Shown here: in pieces, positions 6,198 through 8,392 of the stretch | Layout: each line of letters begins with the position of its first letter | Numbering within the stretch: the first letter of the stretch is position 1 | Translations under genes and position numbers: made by a program | Origin: Chersky-822 sp035553055 | GTDB lineage: Bacteria > Actinomycetota > Actinomycetes > Streptosporangiales > Streptosporangiaceae | Reading direction: 5' to 3' | NCBI GenBank assembly: GCA_035553055.1 | Contig: DATNEK010000155.1 | Coordinates: 1 to 8,392, forward strand | Length of the DNA stretch: 8,392 bases | The notes under the pieces: generated by a model | The model's input: only the letters and a program-made list of their open reading frames with translations | What the model was told of the DNA's origin: nothing | The model's database searches: none

Positions 6198-7414
6198 TGC
6201 GAGCTCCTCGCTGCTCTGGCCCAGCTCCATGCGTACTCCGGATCCTCAGCGCTCGATGCCGCTGGCGCGAGCAGCAGCGGCCGGAAGGTGTCGATCATCA
6301 CGGCGGTCTCGTCGGTCGCGGTGCGGCCTGCCGCCATCGCGGCGATCACCGCCTCGACGGCACCAGGCGTCGGGCCGTGGGTGAACCCGGACGGATGCAA
6401 GGTCACCGAGCCGATCCCGACTCCCGATCCGGCTCGGGCCGAGTAGTCGCCAGCGACGTAGAATATCACTTCGTCCGAGTCCACATTGTGATGGTTGTAC
6501 GGAATTGGCACCGAGCGCGGATCGAAGTCAAGCGGTCGCGGGCAGAACGAGCAGATCACGAAGTTCGGCCCTTCGAACGTCTGGTGCACAGGCGGCGGCG
6601 CGTGCGTGCGCTTCACGATCGGCTCGAAGTCGGCGATGTTAAAGGCGTACGGATACAGGCATCCGTCCCAGCCAACGACGTCGAACGGGTGATAGGCATA
6701 GGTAAGCCTAGTCAGGCCGCCGCGATTGCGCACGATCACCGGCACGTCCTCGCCGCCGGCTAGCAGCGGGCCTGCCACGCCGCGCAGATCGCGTTCGCAG
6801 TAAGGCGCGTGCTCAAGGAACTGCCCGGTCTGCGACAGGTAGCGCTTGGGCGGCCTGATGTGCCCGCGGGCCTCGATGACCAGCGCGATGACCGGCGTCT
6901 GGCCGTCGCTGCCGTCCCGGGCGTCCCTTGCGGGCAGCCAGCGGTGGATGGTGCCGCGCGGGACGATGACGTAGTCGCCAGCTTCCGCGTCGATCGTGCC
7001 ATAGACGGACTCGAACCTGGCCGATCCTGCTTGCAGGTAGACGGCCTCGTCGCCGACCGAGTTTCGGTAAAGCTCGGAGTCCGCTGTGGCCGCGACGTAG
7101 GAGATCAGCACGTCGTCGTTGCCGGTCAGCGGATGCCTGCCGAGCACCAGGTCACCGCCGGCGACCAGGTCCTTGGTGCGGTAGTGCCTGGGCAGCAGCG
7201 GATGATTGGGCGCCAGATTGGCGTGGCTGAAGGCCTCAGGCACCGCCTCGCTCTTGACAATCGCCGTCGGCGGATGGATGTGATACAGCAGCGACGAGTC
7301 GGAAGAAAAACCCTCCTCACCCATCAGTTCTTCGGCATACAGTCCGCCATCAGGACGGTTGAAACGAATGTGACGCTTTCTAGGAATCTCGCCTGTCGCC
7401 CGGTAGTACGGCAT
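6194..7414 (-). CDS. hmgA: Homogentisate 1,2-dioxygenase
   Basis: This 406-residue cupin-type Fe(II) dioxygenase is predicted to open the ring of homogentisate, giving 4-maleylacetoacetate in tyrosine/phenylalanine breakdown. The N-terminal barrel includes GDEAVYLQAGSARFESVYG (121-139) and GDYVIVPRGTIHRW (146-159). VVGWDGCLYPYAFNIADFEP (246-265) corresponds to the conserved VVGWxG...PYxxNxxxF segment. YNHHNVDSDEVIFY (306-319) and LHPSGFTHGPTPG (339-351) supply the metal site: by comparison with the human enzyme's His335, Glu341 and His371, the ligands are His309, Glu315 and His346. His271 (RTHAPPP) matches the proposed catalytic His292. The protein is slightly shorter than the human enzyme (about 445). 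The ATG at 7414 has a strong site, AAGGGAG five bases upstream. No maleylacetoacetate isomerase, fumarylacetoacetase or HPPD gene is seen nearby. A related cupin dioxygenase with another substrate remains possible. Confidence 0.87.
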   Translation of the reverse strand: MPYYRATGEIPRKRHIRFNRPDGGLYAEELMGEEGFSSDSSLLYHIHPPTAIVKSEAVPEAFSHANLAPNHPLLPRHYRTKDLVAGGDLVLGRHPLTGNDDVLISYVAATADSELYRNSVGDEAVYLQAGSARFESVYGTIDAEAGDYVIVPRGTIHRWLPARDARDGSDGQTPVIALVIEARGHIRPPKRYLSQTGQFLEHAPYCERDLRGVAGPLLAGGEDVPVIVRNRGGLTRLTYAYHPFDVVGWDGCLYPYAFNIADFEPIVKRTHAPPPVHQTFEGPNFVICSFCPRPLDFDPRSVPIPYNHHNVDSDEVIFYVAGDYSARAGSGVGIGSVTLHPSGFTHGPTPGAVEAVIAAMAAGRTATDETAVMIDTFRPLLLAPAASSAEDPEYAWSWARAARSSQ

Positions 7415-7425
7415 ATCGTCTCCCT

Positions 7426-7433
7426 TGACGTCA
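7426..7433. promoter_or_regulatory. TGACGTCA palindrome between hmgA and its divergent neighbour
   Basis: A perfect 8-bp palindrome lies about 12 bp upstream of the hmgA start, partly abutting the Shine-Dalgarno sequence, and is followed by an overlapping TCATGA palindrome (7431-7436). The position would suit a repressor site in the hmgA leader. No regulator gene is present in the window, and a palindrome this short could occur by chance. Confidence 0.2.
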
Positions 7434-7509
7434 TGATCGCTAACTGGGCGGCGCGAATCTTGGCCGTCTTCCCGACTATATGACTGCGGCCTGAGCAGGA
7501 AGGAGTGCC

Positions 7510-8392
7510 GTGGCTATGAGAAACGACCAACGCGGCACCGACCAGGTCTGGCCGTCTGTCGGCAGCCAGGCGGCCGGCGACAACGGGCGGGCGCTTCGAA
7601 CGCTCGCGCTGGTCGCTGTCGTGATCGGGCTCATCGCGCTGACCGCCGCCGCGTGCGTGCTGTCCTATTCGAGCATGCACGACTTCGCGCTGCGGGCCGG
7701 GGTCTCGCCGTCGCTTGCCAAGATCTACCCCGACATCGGCGATGCGATGCTCGTGATGGCCGGCTGCTCGGTGCTGGCCTTGCGCGGTGCCGGCCTGCTC
7801 AGCAAGGTGTACGGGTGGCTGTGTTTCATCCTGCTGCTAGCGGCGCTCGCCGCGAGCGGCGTGGTGCATGAAGCCGGGCTCAGCATGCCCCTTCGCGCGG
7901 CCGAGATCACGGCGGCTGTGTTTCCTTGGGCGCTCGTGCTGGTGGCGTTCGGCCTGCTGCTTGTGTTGCTGCGGCATGTCAAGCGCAGATGGCAGAGCAA
8001 CCGAGCGAGCTCGCCAGGGATCGAGGCGCTCGCCTCATCGCGCGGCGCGATCGAGCCGCCAGCGCTTGAGACCAGCGTCGCCGGCCCGCCGGTCGCCCCG
8101 CCCGCGACTTACGAGCACGAGCCTTATCAGGGTGATGAGGGCTATGACGCCGGCGAGTACGAAGGAAGCGAGCCTTACGAATACGGCACGCTGCAGGCAA
8201 CGTCGCTGTACGAGGCGGTGTTGCCCGAGCAGCACATGCCGGCTGAGGGGCAGCCGAGCGGCTATGACGTCGAGCCGGGCGCAATCGAGTCAGGTGCAGT
8301 CGAGCCCGGTGCGGTCGAGCCCGGTGCGGTCGAGCCCGGTGCAGTCGAGCCCGGTGCAGTCGAGCCCGGTGCAGTCGAGCCCGGTGCAGTCG
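7510..8392 (+). CDS. DUF2637-like four-helix membrane protein with acidic repeat tail (cut by right edge)
   Basis: This gene runs off the right edge, so its length is unknown (294 residues seen). A hydrophilic N-terminus is followed by four predicted membrane helices at about 31-51, 73-91, 99-119 and 132-154. The loop MHDFALRAGVSPSLAKIYPDIGDAML resembles the DUF2637 family found in actinobacteria and their plasmids, some members of which are linked to spreading or transfer; no function can be given here. After the basic stop-transfer RHVKRRW the tail is cytoplasmic by the positive-inside rule (inference). It is acidic, rich in Glu, Tyr and Pro (EHEPYQGDEGYDAGEYEG), and ends in VEPGA repeats. 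An in-frame TGA at 7492-7494 bounds the gene. GTG at 7510 follows GGAAGGAG by four bases; ATG at 7516, ten bases after it, is an equally possible start. The gene is divergent from hmgA across a 95-bp spacer. Confidence 0.75.
   Translation, partial: MAMRNDQRGTDQVWPSVGSQAAGDNGRALRTLALVAVVIGLIALTAAACVLSYSSMHDFALRAGVSPSLAKIYPDIGDAMLVMAGCSVLALRGAGLLSKVYGWLCFILLLAALAASGVVHEAGLSMPLRAAEITAAVFPWALVLVAFGLLLVLLRHVKRRWQSNRASSPGIEALASSRGAIEPPALETSVAGPPVAPPATYEHEPYQGDEGYDAGEYEGSEPYEYGTLQATSLYEAVLPEQHMPAEGQPSGYDVEPGAIESGAVEPGAVEPGAVEPGAVEPGAVEPGAVEPGAV
8269..8392 (+). repeat. 15-bp minisatellite coding for VEPGA pentapeptides
   Basis: Eight 15-bp units plus four bases of a ninth run to the window edge, all in frame. 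The first two are diverged (VEPGA with different codons, then IESGA). The next two are identical to each other and end in GCG. The last four are identical and end in GCA. This gradient suggests recent local duplication toward the 3' end. The total copy number is unknown because the array is cut. Confidence 0.95.

Overview
This is an ordinary-looking stretch of GC-rich actinobacterial chromosome. The clues are high GC at third codon positions, frequent GTG starts, a DUF2637-type membrane protein, a predicted F420-dependent FDOR/PPOX protein, and adjacent cysS-rlmB, an arrangement I recall from mycobacteria and Streptomyces. The genus cannot be fixed from the sequence; a soil actinomycete is my best guess. 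I see no phage, insertion sequence, CRISPR array, tRNA or rRNA.

Layout. Positions 1-1143 (minus strand) hold an amino-acid-type ABC uptake module: a lipoprotein substrate-binding protein, then the first part of its permease, which is cut by the left edge. Positions 1236-2075 (minus) encode a secreted peptidoglycan L,D-transpeptidase. A 248-bp divergent spacer (2076-2323) separates it from ppk2 on the plus strand (2324-3322), a polyphosphate kinase 2. ppk2 converges on rlmB with a 4-nt overlap. The minus strand from 7414 down to 3319 carries four closely packed genes in the order hmgA (homogentisate dioxygenase), an FDOR/PPOX protein, cysS (cysteinyl-tRNA synthetase) and rlmB (23S rRNA 2'-O-methyltransferase). 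They are joined by a GTGA overlap, a 24-nt gap and an ATGA overlap, so they probably form one transcription unit. A divergent plus-strand gene (7510 to the right edge) encodes a four-helix DUF2637-like membrane protein whose acidic tail ends in a run of pentapeptide repeats that leaves the window.

How the genes fit together. The left pair imports a small polar solute, probably an amino acid. The four-gene unit mixes aromatic amino-acid catabolism (hmgA) with translation functions (cysS, rlmB); this looks like operon convenience rather than one pathway. The more curious sequence features are two tandem repeats: six GTGCCG hexamers at the transporter gene junction and a 15-bp minisatellite coding for VEPGA. 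There is also a small hairpin whose loop is the pair of overlapping convergent stop codons. I found no convincing undescribed multi-gene system.
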